A stretch of DNA of 64,000 nucleotides, from positions 1,590,001 to 1,654,000 of the forward strand of contig NZ_JABBPK010000001.1 of assembly GCF_012933555.1 (NCBI RefSeq), in the 5' to 3' direction. Position 1 is the first letter of the stretch. Each line of letters opens with the position of its first letter. Position numbers and translations under genes: made by a program. Below are positions 1-8,202 of this stretch, piece after piece. The notes beneath the pieces are model-generated. The model was given only the letters and a program-made list of their open reading frames with translations, made no database searches and was not told the origin of the DNA. Source of the stretch: Niallia alba. GTDB taxonomy: Bacteria; Bacillota; Bacilli; Bacillales; Cytobacillaceae.

Positions 1-116
1 GACGGAAATCCCCATGCACGACTTCCAGATTCACAGGCATAAAGCACCTTTATGGCAAATTCTTTTTCTGCTTGTTCGATGACTTTTCTGATATGGTTTT
101 CCAATGGCTTACACAT
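1..116 (-). CDS. Nucleotidyltransferase, RlaP/YcgL family (N-terminal part only)
   Basis: The gene is cut by the window edge; only 38 N-terminal residues are visible. They contain the stretch ACESGSRAWGF, typical of the DNA-polymerase-beta superfamily nucleotidyltransferases of the RlaP/YcgL group, where the GS pair begins the nucleotide-binding motif. Members transfer nucleotides to an unidentified substrate, and some are linked to RNA repair. The ATG at 116-114 was chosen because an in-frame upstream ATG is followed at once by a stop. The ribosome site is poor. The catalytic Asp residues lie outside the window, so the assignment rests on one motif. Confidence 0.6.
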   Translation of the reverse strand, partial: MCKPLENHIRKVIEQAEKEFAIKVLYACESGSRAWGFP

Positions 117-177
117 CCTAGTTATTTTAGTCCATTTTACAAAAAAAGTTAACGATTTACCATCTTAATCTATAAAA

Positions 178-193
178 ATGATAGCGTTTTCTT
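178..193. promoter_or_regulatory. Putative CcpA cre box
   Basis: The sequence ATGATAGCGTTTTCTT matches the Bacillus cre consensus WTGNAANCGNWNNCWW at all but one constrained position. It lies about 90 bp upstream of the sugar isomerase-like gene, suggesting carbon catabolite control. This is a sequence match only. Confidence 0.45.
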
Positions 194-281
194 GTACAAT
201 GATAAGAGGAACTTATTTTGACTTACTTCATAATGTAGAAGTGGTTGATTTCAAAGGAATTAATTAAAAGGAGGAAATATA

Positions 282-1046
282 GTGAAAAATATACCAATTG
301 CCATTCAAATGTATACGTTAAGAGAGGAATGTGAACAGGAATTCCGTGGAACTCTCCAGAAGGTTGCAAGCCTTGGTTTTCAAGGAGTAGAGCTTGCAGG
401 GTATGGCGGGATTTCTGTAGCCGCATTAAAGGAATTACTGGATGAACTAAATCTTCAAGTAGCGGCTAGTCATGTACCTTTAGCAGACTTAGAGAGCAAT
501 CTAACCCAAGTCATTCAAGACCAGTTAGTTTTAGGGAGTAAGTTTTTAGTATGTCCCTATCTTTTACCAGACAAAAGAACGGAGGCGGATTATGAGTCAC
601 TAATTGCTTTCTTAAATATGGCGGGAGCGGAGTGTCAAAAAGAAGGGATATCGCTGTGTTATCATAATCATGATTTTGAATTAGATAGATTGTATGATGG
701 AAGAACAGCATTAGATACGATAATGGAAGAAACAGATTCTAAGCTGGTTTTTGCAGAGCTAGATGTATACTGGCTTTCAAAGCGAGAGTATGATCCTGCA
801 CAATGGATTGATACATATAAAAACAGAACAAAGCTTGTCCATTTAAAAGACATGACAACAGATGAAGAACGATTCTTTGCAGAAGTTGGTACTGGGAGTA
901 TCGATTTTCAAGCAATTCTTGAAAAGGGAGAGGAAGCGGATATACAGTGGTGGATTATTGAACAGGATGCCACAAGAAGAACACCATTTGAAAGCATTGA
1001 AATTAGCTTAAATAATTTAAGAAAAATATTAGGGGAACAAAAGTAG
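282..1046 (+). CDS. Sugar phosphate isomerase/epimerase (xylose isomerase-like TIM barrel)
   Basis: The 254-residue cytosolic protein is of the AP-endonuclease-2/xylose-isomerase-like TIM-barrel family. Recognisable points are the N-terminal QMYTLR strand (about 9-14), YHNHDFE (127-133), a metal-ligand-type ELDVYW strand near 158 and LVHLKDM near 185. Members isomerise or epimerise sugars or inositol derivatives with a divalent metal; the substrate cannot be read here. Translation starts at GTG 282 behind a strong AAAAGGAGG site. The gene stands alone with a cre-like box upstream and a terminator downstream, so catabolic use of a sugar is a reasonable inference. Confidence 0.8.
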   Translation: MKNIPIAIQMYTLREECEQEFRGTLQKVASLGFQGVELAGYGGISVAALKELLDELNLQVAASHVPLADLESNLTQVIQDQLVLGSKFLVCPYLLPDKRTEADYESLIAFLNMAGAECQKEGISLCYHNHDFELDRLYDGRTALDTIMEETDSKLVFAELDVYWLSKREYDPAQWIDTYKNRTKLVHLKDMTTDEERFFAEVGTGSIDFQAILEKGEEADIQWWIIEQDATRRTPFESIEISLNNLRKILGEQK

Positions 1047-1098
1047 TGAAAAGCTATATTTGATGAGACATTTTTTTCAATAGGATAAAGAAAACTAT

Positions 1099-1128
1099 AA
1101 TCAGTGGGGATGGGAATCCCCACTGATT
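1099..1128. terminator. Bidirectional terminator between convergent genes
   Basis: A perfect 12-bp inverted repeat (AATCAGTGGGGA and its complement, loop 6) sits between two converging genes, so it can serve both. The T-tracts are weak. Confidence 0.7.
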
Positions 1129-1144
1129 ATCATTGGTTACTTAA

Positions 1145-1975
1145 TTATTCTCTCAGCAATGGCATAGAACAGCAACGAAAGGATCCACCTGACTTGATGA
1201 TTTCTGAAAAATCCACCTCAATCACGTCATAGCCTCTTTTTTGAAGCTCTTTATTGACTCCTTCGTTCACAGGTAAGCTAATAACCTTTTTATTACCGAT
1301 GGATAATACGTTTGTACCTAATGTCTCTTGCTCTTTTGCATTTACATGGATTAAATCATAGCGATCTCGCAGCATTCTTTCTTTCTCTTTATGAAACTCG
1401 CCTGGGAATATTAATCCTTCTGTAGGGGAAAGTACGTTGAAAACACAATCCAAATGAAGATACGAGTCTGTAAATGGAACAGCGATGACATCATAAGAAG
1501 GAAGTAATGTTTGTAAATGCCGGATAGCAAATTTATTTGTGCGTTGGCTGAGGCCAATATAAATCGTTTTACCGTCAATGATAACATCTCCGCCTTCAAT
1601 CATATTTCCTTTAATATCCGTATAAGTAATCTCCTGTTCCTTCAAATAGTCGATTAAAATTTTCTCTTCTCCACGTCTTACATCTCGGGCCATTTCTGCT
1701 ACAAAGATTTGATTTCCTAAAGTAAAACCAATATCCCTTGTAAATACTTGTTCATGATATTTTTCCACAGGAGGAAGAAGGATTGTTTCAACCCCGTTTT
1801 CTTGCAGCTTTTCAATAAACATTTCATGTTGTTTTTCGGCCACTTTTCGATCGATATTTTTCTTTGCATGTTTTTTTTGAATATCGTTTATAGGAACTTT
1901 AATAGCCATATATTCGGGAGAAACTAAGACGACTGCTTTTAATGGATCATATTCATTCGAGCAATGTACTTTCAT
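1145..1975 (-). CDS. Dimethylarginine dimethylaminohydrolase/amidinotransferase family protein (YkgA-like)
   Basis: The 276-residue protein has the pentein fold of the DDAH/arginine deiminase/amidinotransferase superfamily. Expected residues are present: FTRDIGF (78-84), EGGDV (127-131), the catalytic His in SYLHLD (His174), and the nucleophile Cys near the C-terminus (GGSFRCC, Cys268 or 269). DDAH hydrolyses methylated arginine to citrulline and methylamine; arginine deiminase-like activity is an alternative. The length fits B. subtilis YkgA. The gene is monocistronic and converges on the sugar isomerase gene. The family is secure, the substrate is not. Confidence 0.85.
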   Translation of the reverse strand: MKVHCSNEYDPLKAVVLVSPEYMAIKVPINDIQKKHAKKNIDRKVAEKQHEMFIEKLQENGVETILLPPVEKYHEQVFTRDIGFTLGNQIFVAEMARDVRRGEEKILIDYLKEQEITYTDIKGNMIEGGDVIIDGKTIYIGLSQRTNKFAIRHLQTLLPSYDVIAVPFTDSYLHLDCVFNVLSPTEGLIFPGEFHKEKERMLRDRYDLIHVNAKEQETLGTNVLSIGNKKVISLPVNEGVNKELQKRGYDVIEVDFSEIIKSGGSFRCCSMPLLRE

Positions 1976-2241
1976 GACAAAATCCTTTCCATTGGAGTAT
2001 TGAGAATAGTTTTTCCTTGTTTTTATTTTTTTATGAAGGGAACATGGGAAATCAATTTTATTTCATTTAACGCCCGAGCTCGAGCTGTGGAAAATTAAAA
2101 AAGTCTTTTAAGTTTAAAAGTCAAAGGGGAATGAGGAAAACACCCACTGATGGAAGTTTTCTTTATTGTGAATGAAAGCTGAAATTATTAGAAAAGCAGT
2201 AAAAAAGGAGCAATCGAGTAAACGAAACCTACTATTAAAAA

Positions 2242-2327
2242 GGCTGTTTTCGCAAAAGTTTGTTGCTCCAATTTTCCTACTAATTCTTTTTTCTATTGAA
2301 AAAGCAACAATCCTTTGGAAAACAGCC
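2242..2327. repeat. Long imperfect palindrome, MITE-like
   Basis: The left arm starts GGCTGTTTTCGCAAAAG and the right arm ends with the near complement CCTTTGGAAAACAGCC. The arms match over roughly 27 bases with few mismatches around an AT-rich centre. The form suits a small non-autonomous transposable element or a long RNA hairpin. A link to other Bacillaceae repeats is recalled, not tested. Confidence 0.5.
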
Positions 2328-2368
2328 ATTAAAAATAAGAGGTTGGCAGGAGAATTATGATAACAAAA

Positions 2369-2394
2369 AGCCAGTGAAATATTCTTCACTGGCT
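2369..2394. terminator. Terminator stem, distal copy (left flank of inserted element)
   Basis: This 26-nt stem-loop (arms GCCAGTGAA / TTCACTGGC) is identical to 2648-2673. Read on the minus strand it is followed by CTTTTTG, so it keeps the T-tract that the swrC-proximal copy has lost and probably ends swrC transcripts. Confidence 0.75.
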
Positions 2395-2647
2395 CAGTTT
2401 GTCGACAAAAAGATTTTTAGAAACTTAAATGGAATTTTCATGCGTTGCTTGGAGTGGAAGGGGTGAGACTCCTGTGGGATTAGCGAGACAGCTGAGACCC
2501 TGCAGGCCAAAGGCCGAAGCGGCTCAGCGCGAGCCCCACGGAAAGCGACCCCCTGAAGCGGAAAGCAACATCCCTATTCAAAGAGACTAATAAATATACT
2601 ATAGACAAACCTCTATATCTAAAATTCAGGGATTTGTCTACGGTCTG
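2395..2647 (+). mobile_element. Terminator-embedded repeat element, copy 1 (253 bp)
   Basis: The element is bounded by imperfect terminal inverted repeats (left CAGTTTGTCGACAAA, right end complement CAGACCGTAGACAAA) and by two identical 26-bp copies of a terminator stem. A GC-richer core at about 2451-2568 has the pattern of intergenic repeats common in Bacillaceae. A second copy lies at 30827-31059. It has no coding capacity. The strand given is arbitrary and set to match copy 2. Mobility is inferred from the flanking duplication. Confidence 0.7.
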
Positions 2648-2673
2648 AGCCAGTGAAATATTCTTCACTGGCT
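2648..2673. terminator. Terminator stem, swrC-proximal copy (right flank of inserted element)
   Basis: This is an exact duplicate of 2369-2394, 18 bp past the stop codon of the RND pump. On the minus strand the stem is followed by CAGACC instead of a T-run, so it should be a poor terminator for the pump transcript. Confidence 0.7.
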
Positions 2674-2690
2674 TTTAGTAAAAGTTAATA

Positions 2691-5600
2691 TTAGCTTTCG
2701 TCAATATCTTTACGATTTTTCTTAAATACTTTAGAAAGAACTTCGTAAACAATTGGGACAATAACAAGTGTTAATAGAGTAGAACTGATTAAACCGCCAA
2801 TAACCGTAATACCTAGGTCTTTAGAGATTAATCCGCTACCGCCAGAACCAACTGCTAATGGAACTAATGCTCCGATTGTTGCAATAGCTGTCATTAGAAT
2901 TGGGCGAAGACGTGTTGATCCAGCTTCAAGAATGGCGTCGCGCATATTCATTCCATCGCGTTCCATATGGATGATTCGGTCTACTAATACAATTGCGTTC
3001 GTAACAACGATACCAATTAACATGAGTAATCCCATCATAACCGAAACGGATATCGTTTGACCTGAAAGATATAATCCGACAAAGGAACCAATCACAGCAA
3101 ACGGTAAACTGAACAGGATCGAGAATGGAGCAACCCCTTCACGGAATGTTACAACAAGAATAAAGTATACTATAGCAACAGCAGCAATCATGGCAACACC
3201 TAATTGTGTAAATGTTTCATTCATATCTGCTGCTACACCAGCAACTCCCATTGTAACTCCTTTTGGTAAGTCAATTTTATCAATTTCCTTATCGACTTCG
3301 TTCGTTACTTTGGAAACATCATCACCGAGAATTTTTCCTGATACTGTTGCATAATACTCACCCTTACTACGAGAAAGAGTATTTAAAGTTGTTCCTTCTT
3401 CAACTTCTACTAGTTCAGAAAGTGGCATCGTATTTCCTAGAGCAGTTGGAATTTCCATATCTAGCATTTCGTCAATTGATTTAGGTTGTGCTGATTTTTC
3501 TTGTTGGACAATAACATCAAGTGCTTCGCCATCTTTTTCGATTGTTGTTAATACATCTTTAGTATTGTCTGGGCTTAGCATCATGAGAAGCTGTCCTGCA
3601 GTTAACCCATACTGCAATAATTCATCTTGATTAACTTTAAATGTATATTCTACATAAGCATCTTCAGCAGTTGTAGTAACATCTTCTAATCCATCATTTT
3701 CTTTTAAAATGTCTTCTACTTTTTTCACAGACTCATTAAGTTTATCTAAATCTTCACTGTAGAATGTATAGCTAACTTCATTTGTTGACATCCCCATGGA
3801 TGTGAAGTCTTGTGTTTTCCATTCGCCAGATTGATCGATATTTGTAATATAGTCCTCAATTTCATCGCGGACTTCAGGGAAGTTTTTCATATCTTCATCA
3901 AAGATTAGGTACATAAGTGCACCGCCAGATCCCATACCCATCATCGCACTTTGTGCATCTGCTGTCTCATTGATAGATAATTGAACAATATCAATATCTT
4001 TGCGTTCAAGCATTTTTTCTTCTACTTCTGTAACGTTCTTTAATGTCTCATCCTTTAATTCACCAGTTTCTGGTGTATAGGTGATATACATTGTTTTTTC
4101 TTCTTCACTTCCTAAGAAGCTAAAGCCAATTAACGGAGTAAGAGCAACACTTCCGGCTAATAAAACAACAGCGATAAGGGAAGTGATGATTTTATGGTTA
4201 AGAGCTTTTTCAAGAATGCCTTTATACCAATTTGCCAATTTACCTGCATCTTTATGATTACTTTCTGTTTTCTCACCATATAATTTTTTCTTAAATAAGA
4301 AATGAGAAAGAGCAGGTACAATTGTAATCGCAACAAGTAGTGATGCTCCAAGTGAAAATGCCATTGTTAATGCGAAAGGACGGAATAGCTCTCCCACCAT
4401 TCCCCCAACGAACATTAATGGAGCGAATACAGCAACTGTTACTAAAGTTGAAGAAAGGATTGGTTTAAACATTTCAATCGTCGCTTCTCTAATTAGCGCA
4501 CGGCCGGTTAATTTTTCTTCTTTCAGGTGCAAGCGTCGGTAAATATTCTCAACAACAACAATAGAGTCATCGATAACCCGGCCAATCGCAACAGTGATAG
4601 CACCAAGTGTCATGATATTTAACGTAATATCCATCCAGTTTAATAGCATTAATGCCATGAAAATAGAAACTGGGATAGAAATAATGGAAATTATCGTTGA
4701 TTTAAAATCACGTAAGAATAGTAAAATAATTAATACGGCAATTAAACAACCAAACACCGCTTTTTCAATCATCGTAAATACAGATTCTTCAATTGGAGCC
4801 CCTTGGTCTAGGGAAACATCAATTACTAATCCATCGATATTCTTTTGCTCATCTTTAATTAAATCTTTTACACTGTTAACAACATCAACAGTGTTTGCTT
4901 GTTGACCTTTGACAATTTGGATGGCAATAGCATCTTCACCATTTGTACGAGAAACAGATTCAACTTTCCCAACCACTTCGATTGTGGCAATATCACTAAG
5001 TTTAACAAATGGGGATGGATTTTGTTCAGAAGGAGTGACAGGGATAAGCATATCTTTAAGTTCTTTTTCTGTCATAAACTTACCATCAATTGCAACTGCC
5101 TGTTCGCCTTCTTCAAACTCATAAAGTCCTAAAGAAACAGCTAAATTACTTGCTTGGATCATATCTTTAACAGTGTCTTCTGTTAAATCTAATTGTTCCA
5201 TTTTTTCCTTATCATATGTTAAATCTACTTCTTCGATATGTTGTCCGGTAATCGTTGCAGATGCAACACCATCAATCTTTTCAATCTTCGGAAGGATGAT
5301 TTCTTCAACAGTTGATGTTAATTCAGTAATATCTTCTTCTGTACTGCTGACACTTAACGCTACAACTGGCATCATATTCATACTGATTGCTGTGATTGTA
5401 GGTTCCTGTGCGCCGTCAGGCAAGGTGATATTATCTAGAGCGGATTGTAAAGCACGTTTTGCTTCATCCATATCTGTACCATATTCATATTCTAATTGAA
5501 CATTTGCCATGTTCGAATAAGAATTCGAATAAACAGCTTTCACATCTTCTAGATTTTCCACAAGTTTTTCTATCGGCATGGATACTTCTTCCATCACCTT

Positions 5601-5774
5601 TTCCGGTGTTGCTCCCGGATAAACATCCATTACCGTTAAGTATGGAATCGAAATGTTCGGTATGGTCTCCATATTCATTCTTGTACCAGAATAGATACCT
5701 GATACAGTAATAATAATGGTTAGTAACCAAACCGCTAGCTTGTTACCTAACACAAAATTTACTAAACCTTTCAT
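2691..5774 (-). CDS. swrC: RND-family efflux pump, SwrC (YerP)-like
   Basis: The 1027-residue inner-membrane protein is of the AcrB/HAE1 RND superfamily. There is a TM helix at 12-30, a first extracytoplasmic loop, a TM cluster including GRVIDDSIVVVENIYR (proton-relay Asp pair), a second loop, and a C-terminal TM cluster. Length and organisation fit B. subtilis SwrC, which exports surfactin and other amphiphiles and is needed for swarming. The start ATG has an AAGGGAAGGTG site. It diverges from a TetR gene, as in yerO-swrC, across a shared operator. Its 3' end runs into the terminator-embedded element. The substrate in this organism is unknown. Confidence 0.9.
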   Translation of the reverse strand: MKGLVNFVLGNKLAVWLLTIIITVSGIYSGTRMNMETIPNISIPYLTVMDVYPGATPEKVMEEVSMPIEKLVENLEDVKAVYSNSYSNMANVQLEYEYGTDMDEAKRALQSALDNITLPDGAQEPTITAISMNMMPVVALSVSSTEEDITELTSTVEEIILPKIEKIDGVASATITGQHIEEVDLTYDKEKMEQLDLTEDTVKDMIQASNLAVSLGLYEFEEGEQAVAIDGKFMTEKELKDMLIPVTPSEQNPSPFVKLSDIATIEVVGKVESVSRTNGEDAIAIQIVKGQQANTVDVVNSVKDLIKDEQKNIDGLVIDVSLDQGAPIEESVFTMIEKAVFGCLIAVLIILLFLRDFKSTIISIISIPVSIFMALMLLNWMDITLNIMTLGAITVAIGRVIDDSIVVVENIYRRLHLKEEKLTGRALIREATIEMFKPILSSTLVTVAVFAPLMFVGGMVGELFRPFALTMAFSLGASLLVAITIVPALSHFLFKKKLYGEKTESNHKDAGKLANWYKGILEKALNHKIITSLIAVVLLAGSVALTPLIGFSFLGSEEEKTMYITYTPETGELKDETLKNVTEVEEKMLERKDIDIVQLSINETADAQSAMMGMGSGGALMYLIFDEDMKNFPEVRDEIEDYITNIDQSGEWKTQDFTSMGMSTNEVSYTFYSEDLDKLNESVKKVEDILKENDGLEDVTTTAEDAYVEYTFKVNQDELLQYGLTAGQLLMMLSPDNTKDVLTTIEKDGEALDVIVQQEKSAQPKSIDEMLDMEIPTALGNTMPLSELVEVEEGTTLNTLSRSKGEYYATVSGKILGDDVSKVTNEVDKEIDKIDLPKGVTMGVAGVAADMNETFTQLGVAMIAAVAIVYFILVVTFREGVAPFSILFSLPFAVIGSFVGLYLSGQTISVSVMMGLLMLIGIVVTNAIVLVDRIIHMERDGMNMRDAILEAGSTRLRPILMTAIATIGALVPLAVGSGGSGLISKDLGITVIGGLISSTLLTLVIVPIVYEVLSKVFKKNRKDIDES

Positions 5775-5791
5775 ATTACACCTTCCCTTTA

Positions 5792-5820
5792 TTGACTAAT
5801 CTTACTCATTTACCTATAAT
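5792..5820 (+). promoter_or_regulatory. Sigma-A promoter of the TetR regulator
   Basis: TTGACT (5792-5797), 17-bp spacer, TATAAT (5815-5820), a near-perfect vegetative promoter reading toward the TetR gene. The operator palindrome begins 3 bp downstream, fitting autoregulation. Confidence 0.75.
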
Positions 5821-5845
5821 AAATGACTAAGTAGTCATATGTCAA
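5816..5845 (-). promoter_or_regulatory. Promoter of the RND pump gene
   Basis: On the minus strand TTGACA (5845-5840) and TATTAT (5821-5816) are 18 bp apart. The TetR-type palindrome lies entirely in the spacer, where bound repressor would block polymerase. Confidence 0.65.
5823..5838. promoter_or_regulatory. TetR-family operator palindrome
   Basis: ATGACT-4 bp-AGTCAT is a perfect dyad between the -35 and -10 of the pump promoter and just downstream of the regulator's -10. One site can therefore control both divergent genes. The binding protein is inferred to be the adjacent TetR regulator. Confidence 0.7.
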
Positions 5846-5871
5846 TCAATAGTGCATAGGAGTGTATGAAC

Positions 5872-6723
5872 ATGGCAAAAAAACAACTGATTATGGAAAA
5901 ATCAATAGAATTATTTGCAAAACAGGGATTTGCGGCTACTTCCGTTCAACAAATCACGGATCATTGTGGCATTTCAAAAGGTGCCTTCTACTTATCCTTT
6001 AAGTCCAAGGATGAGCTGATTATGGCATTGGTTGATTATTTTATGGAACAGTTCATTGCAAAACTTGACTATGCAGTCAATCATGTGGATGATATCCTTT
6101 ATCATTTTTATTATGAGATCTTTTATACCTTTAAAGAAAATTCCAGTTTTGCAACTCTATTCATTAAAGAGCAAGCGCTTTCGTTTAATGAAGAATTTAT
6201 TAAGAAATTTACTTACTATGATCATTTGCTGGAAAAAACAATTGAGCACATGATTGAAAAAGTGTACGATTCATCAAAACAATCAATTAAATATGATTTA
6301 GTATTTAGTATTAAAGGATTTCTTAATGCTTATACTCATATTGTATTAAGTCATAATGAATGGATTGATTTTGATTTACATATGCTTGCAAAATCGCTGG
6401 TGGAGAAAACAGATATTCTTGCTACACATACAAAGTCACCATATTTCACTGAAAATATATATCAGTTGTTACATCAGTCTGTTACGCAAGAAAATATTGC
6501 AGGAGAGGAAATAATAAAGCTAGTAAAAGGGAAAATAGAAGAAGTTGATGATCGCTATGTGAAAGAATCTCTTCTTTTGCTTACAGAGCAGTTGGAAGAG
6601 GAAACACTAAATCCAGTTCTATTAAAAGGCTTAATTGAAAATATTCGGCATCATCGCGATTGTGTTTGGCTATCATATTTATTATTCCATTATTTTAAGA
6701 TCGATACTGCTCAAGAAAGCTGA
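5872..6723 (+). CDS. yerO: TetR/AcrR-family repressor, YerO-like
   Basis: The 283-residue protein has an N-terminal TetR helix-turn-helix (about residues 15-50, with SVQQITDHCGISKGAFYLSF) and a long alpha-helical ligand domain. It diverges from the RND pump, the arrangement of B. subtilis yerO-swrC, so it is taken as the pump's repressor. ATG 5872 is preferred over the in-frame ATG 5866: the AGGAGT ribosome site (5858-5863) is 8 nt from 5872 but only 2 nt from 5866. A palindrome between the promoters is the likely operator. The inducer is not predictable. Confidence 0.85.
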   Translation: MAKKQLIMEKSIELFAKQGFAATSVQQITDHCGISKGAFYLSFKSKDELIMALVDYFMEQFIAKLDYAVNHVDDILYHFYYEIFYTFKENSSFATLFIKEQALSFNEEFIKKFTYYDHLLEKTIEHMIEKVYDSSKQSIKYDLVFSIKGFLNAYTHIVLSHNEWIDFDLHMLAKSLVEKTDILATHTKSPYFTENIYQLLHQSVTQENIAGEEIIKLVKGKIEEVDDRYVKESLLLLTEQLEEETLNPVLLKGLIENIRHHRDCVWLSYLLFHYFKIDTAQES

Positions 6724-6742
6724 TATAAAAGGTATATTTAAG

Positions 6743-6774
6743 GATGAGTTCTTCACAGAGACTCGTCTTTTTTT
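6743..6774 (+). terminator. Rho-independent terminator after the TetR gene
   Basis: GATGAGT pairs with ACTCGTC (one G-U pair), followed by seven Ts. Confidence 0.75.
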
Positions 6775-6931
6775 ATGCAGTTTAAATCACAATTTTAAAA
6801 AAAGAATAATAATCACTTGAATAAGGTGTAAAAATACACTAAAATGATAATATAACATTATGATGATGTTTTTAAGGAAGAAAGTGGTATTTTTCTGTTG
6901 AAAGTGAAAAAAAACGCATAAAGGAGAAAAA

Positions 6932-8080
6932 ATGAAAATATTACAAGCAATAGTTATTACGGGATGTATCGGGTTTATTGGGTTTATCTTAACGGTCCTC
7001 ACATCCTTATTTACAGCAAGTACGTTTTATTTATGGCTTATACCGATAGTAACTTTATTTTTTATTATGACAGTAAATCTACCAATCTTTGAAGTATGGC
7101 AGAAAAGAACAGCAAAAAAAGCGAATCTATTTATCCTTATCATTAGTATAAGTATTGTGATTGGTCATATCCTTTTTGTGAAATATGATAGAAGTCTAGA
7201 GGTTGTCAGTAGTCAAGATGCAGATTTAACGGAATACATACCATATTCTGAAGGTACAAAAGTAGTTCAATTAAATGAAGAATCCACCTTAAAAATAGAA
7301 GGGAATCTTCCGAAGTTAGATGGCTCAACGGCTCTCTATCCAGTATATGCTGGGTTTGCTCAAGCCGTATATCCAGAAAAAGATTATTCTATAGAAGAAA
7401 GCGAAGTAGTATCTAGCCAAACAGGTGAGGCATTTGAGAGATTGTTAAATAAAGAGGCAGACATCATATTTATACCGAAGCCTTCAGAGCAACAATATAA
7501 ATTGGCAGAAAGTCATGGTGTTCAATTAAAATTAACGCCAATTGGAAGAGAAGCGTTTATCTTTTTTGTTCATGCGAAGAATCCAATAGAGACACTTAGC
7601 GTGGAACAAATACAGGATATCTATTCTGGGAAAATAACAAACTGGAAGGAAGTCGGTGGAAACCGGAAAAAAATAAGAGCCTTTCAAAGGCCAGCAGAAA
7701 GTGGAAGTCAAACAGCATTGATAAGGGTAATGGGTGGAAAGCCATTAATGGATCCGCCCACAAAAGATGTTGTAAGTGCAATGGAAGGGATTATTAATGA
7801 AACTGCAGATTATCAGAATAAGAGTGATGCCATTGGTTTTTCTTTCCGTCATTTTTCAGAAGAGATGGTTCGTAATGGCAAAATAAAAAATATTTCGGTT
7901 GAAGGAATTCCACCTACAATAGAAACAATTAAAGATGGAAGCTATCCCTTCATTAATGAATTTTATGCAATTACGCTGGAGGATAATGATTCTCCCCAAG
8001 TTGATAGATTTTTAAAATGGATGTTGTCAGAGCAGGGGCAAAGGATAGTCTCGGAAACTGGATATGTGGCAGTTGAATAG
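6932..8080 (+). CDS. Membrane-anchored PstS-like phosphate-binding domain protein
   Basis: The 382-residue protein begins with three hydrophobic helices (about residues 5-25, 30-52, 63-85) and no lipobox. A periplasmic-binding-protein domain of the PstS type follows: LDGSTALYPVYAGFAQAVYP near 129-148, then VEQIQDIYSGKITNWKEVGG and QRPAESGSQTALIRVM. PstS proteins bind phosphate for the PstCAB importer, usually as lipoproteins. Here the domain is tied to the membrane and no pst genes are adjacent, so sensing or alternative phosphate capture is possible. The ATG start follows AAAGGAGAAAAA. The family is firm, the role inferred. Confidence 0.8.
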   Translation: MKILQAIVITGCIGFIGFILTVLTSLFTASTFYLWLIPIVTLFFIMTVNLPIFEVWQKRTAKKANLFILIISISIVIGHILFVKYDRSLEVVSSQDADLTEYIPYSEGTKVVQLNEESTLKIEGNLPKLDGSTALYPVYAGFAQAVYPEKDYSIEESEVVSSQTGEAFERLLNKEADIIFIPKPSEQQYKLAESHGVQLKLTPIGREAFIFFVHAKNPIETLSVEQIQDIYSGKITNWKEVGGNRKKIRAFQRPAESGSQTALIRVMGGKPLMDPPTKDVVSAMEGIINETADYQNKSDAIGFSFRHFSEEMVRNGKIKNISVEGIPPTIETIKDGSYPFINEFYAITLEDNDSPQVDRFLKWMLSEQGQRIVSETGYVAVE

Positions 8081-8117
8081 ATAATAAGCTTAAGATTTTC
8101 GTTTTTTGAATGATAGG

Positions 8118-8164
8118 TCACTGTCTGAATTTTTCACTGACCGAGTTATCTATTCAGACAGTGA
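8118..8164. repeat. 13-bp perfect inverted repeat with 21-nt loop
   Basis: TCACTGTCTGAAT (8118-8130) is complementary to 8152-8164. It lies shortly after the PstS-like gene and may end its transcript, but no T-run follows. Confidence 0.55.
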
Positions 8165-8202
8165 AATAGCAATAGGAGAAGGATATTCCTTGCTCTTAAA
8201 GA

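Larger units (their letters stand above)
1976..2690. other. Intergenic stretch rich in inverted repeats and an inserted element
   Basis: No convincing gene is seen. The stretch holds the DDAH gene's promoter side, an 86-bp palindromic element (2242-2327) and the terminator-embedded element with its two stems (2369-2673). Short open frames on both strands run through these repeats and lack good start sites. Confidence 0.6.

Noticed and set aside
2114-2389. Open frames on both strands (62 and 91 codons)
   Set aside because: They run through the palindromic element and the terminator stem, lack good ribosome sites and have no recognisable protein pattern.
4594-5710. Plus-strand frames of 70-110 codons inside the RND pump gene
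   Set aside because: They overlap a well-defined essential coding frame on the other strand and have no family features.
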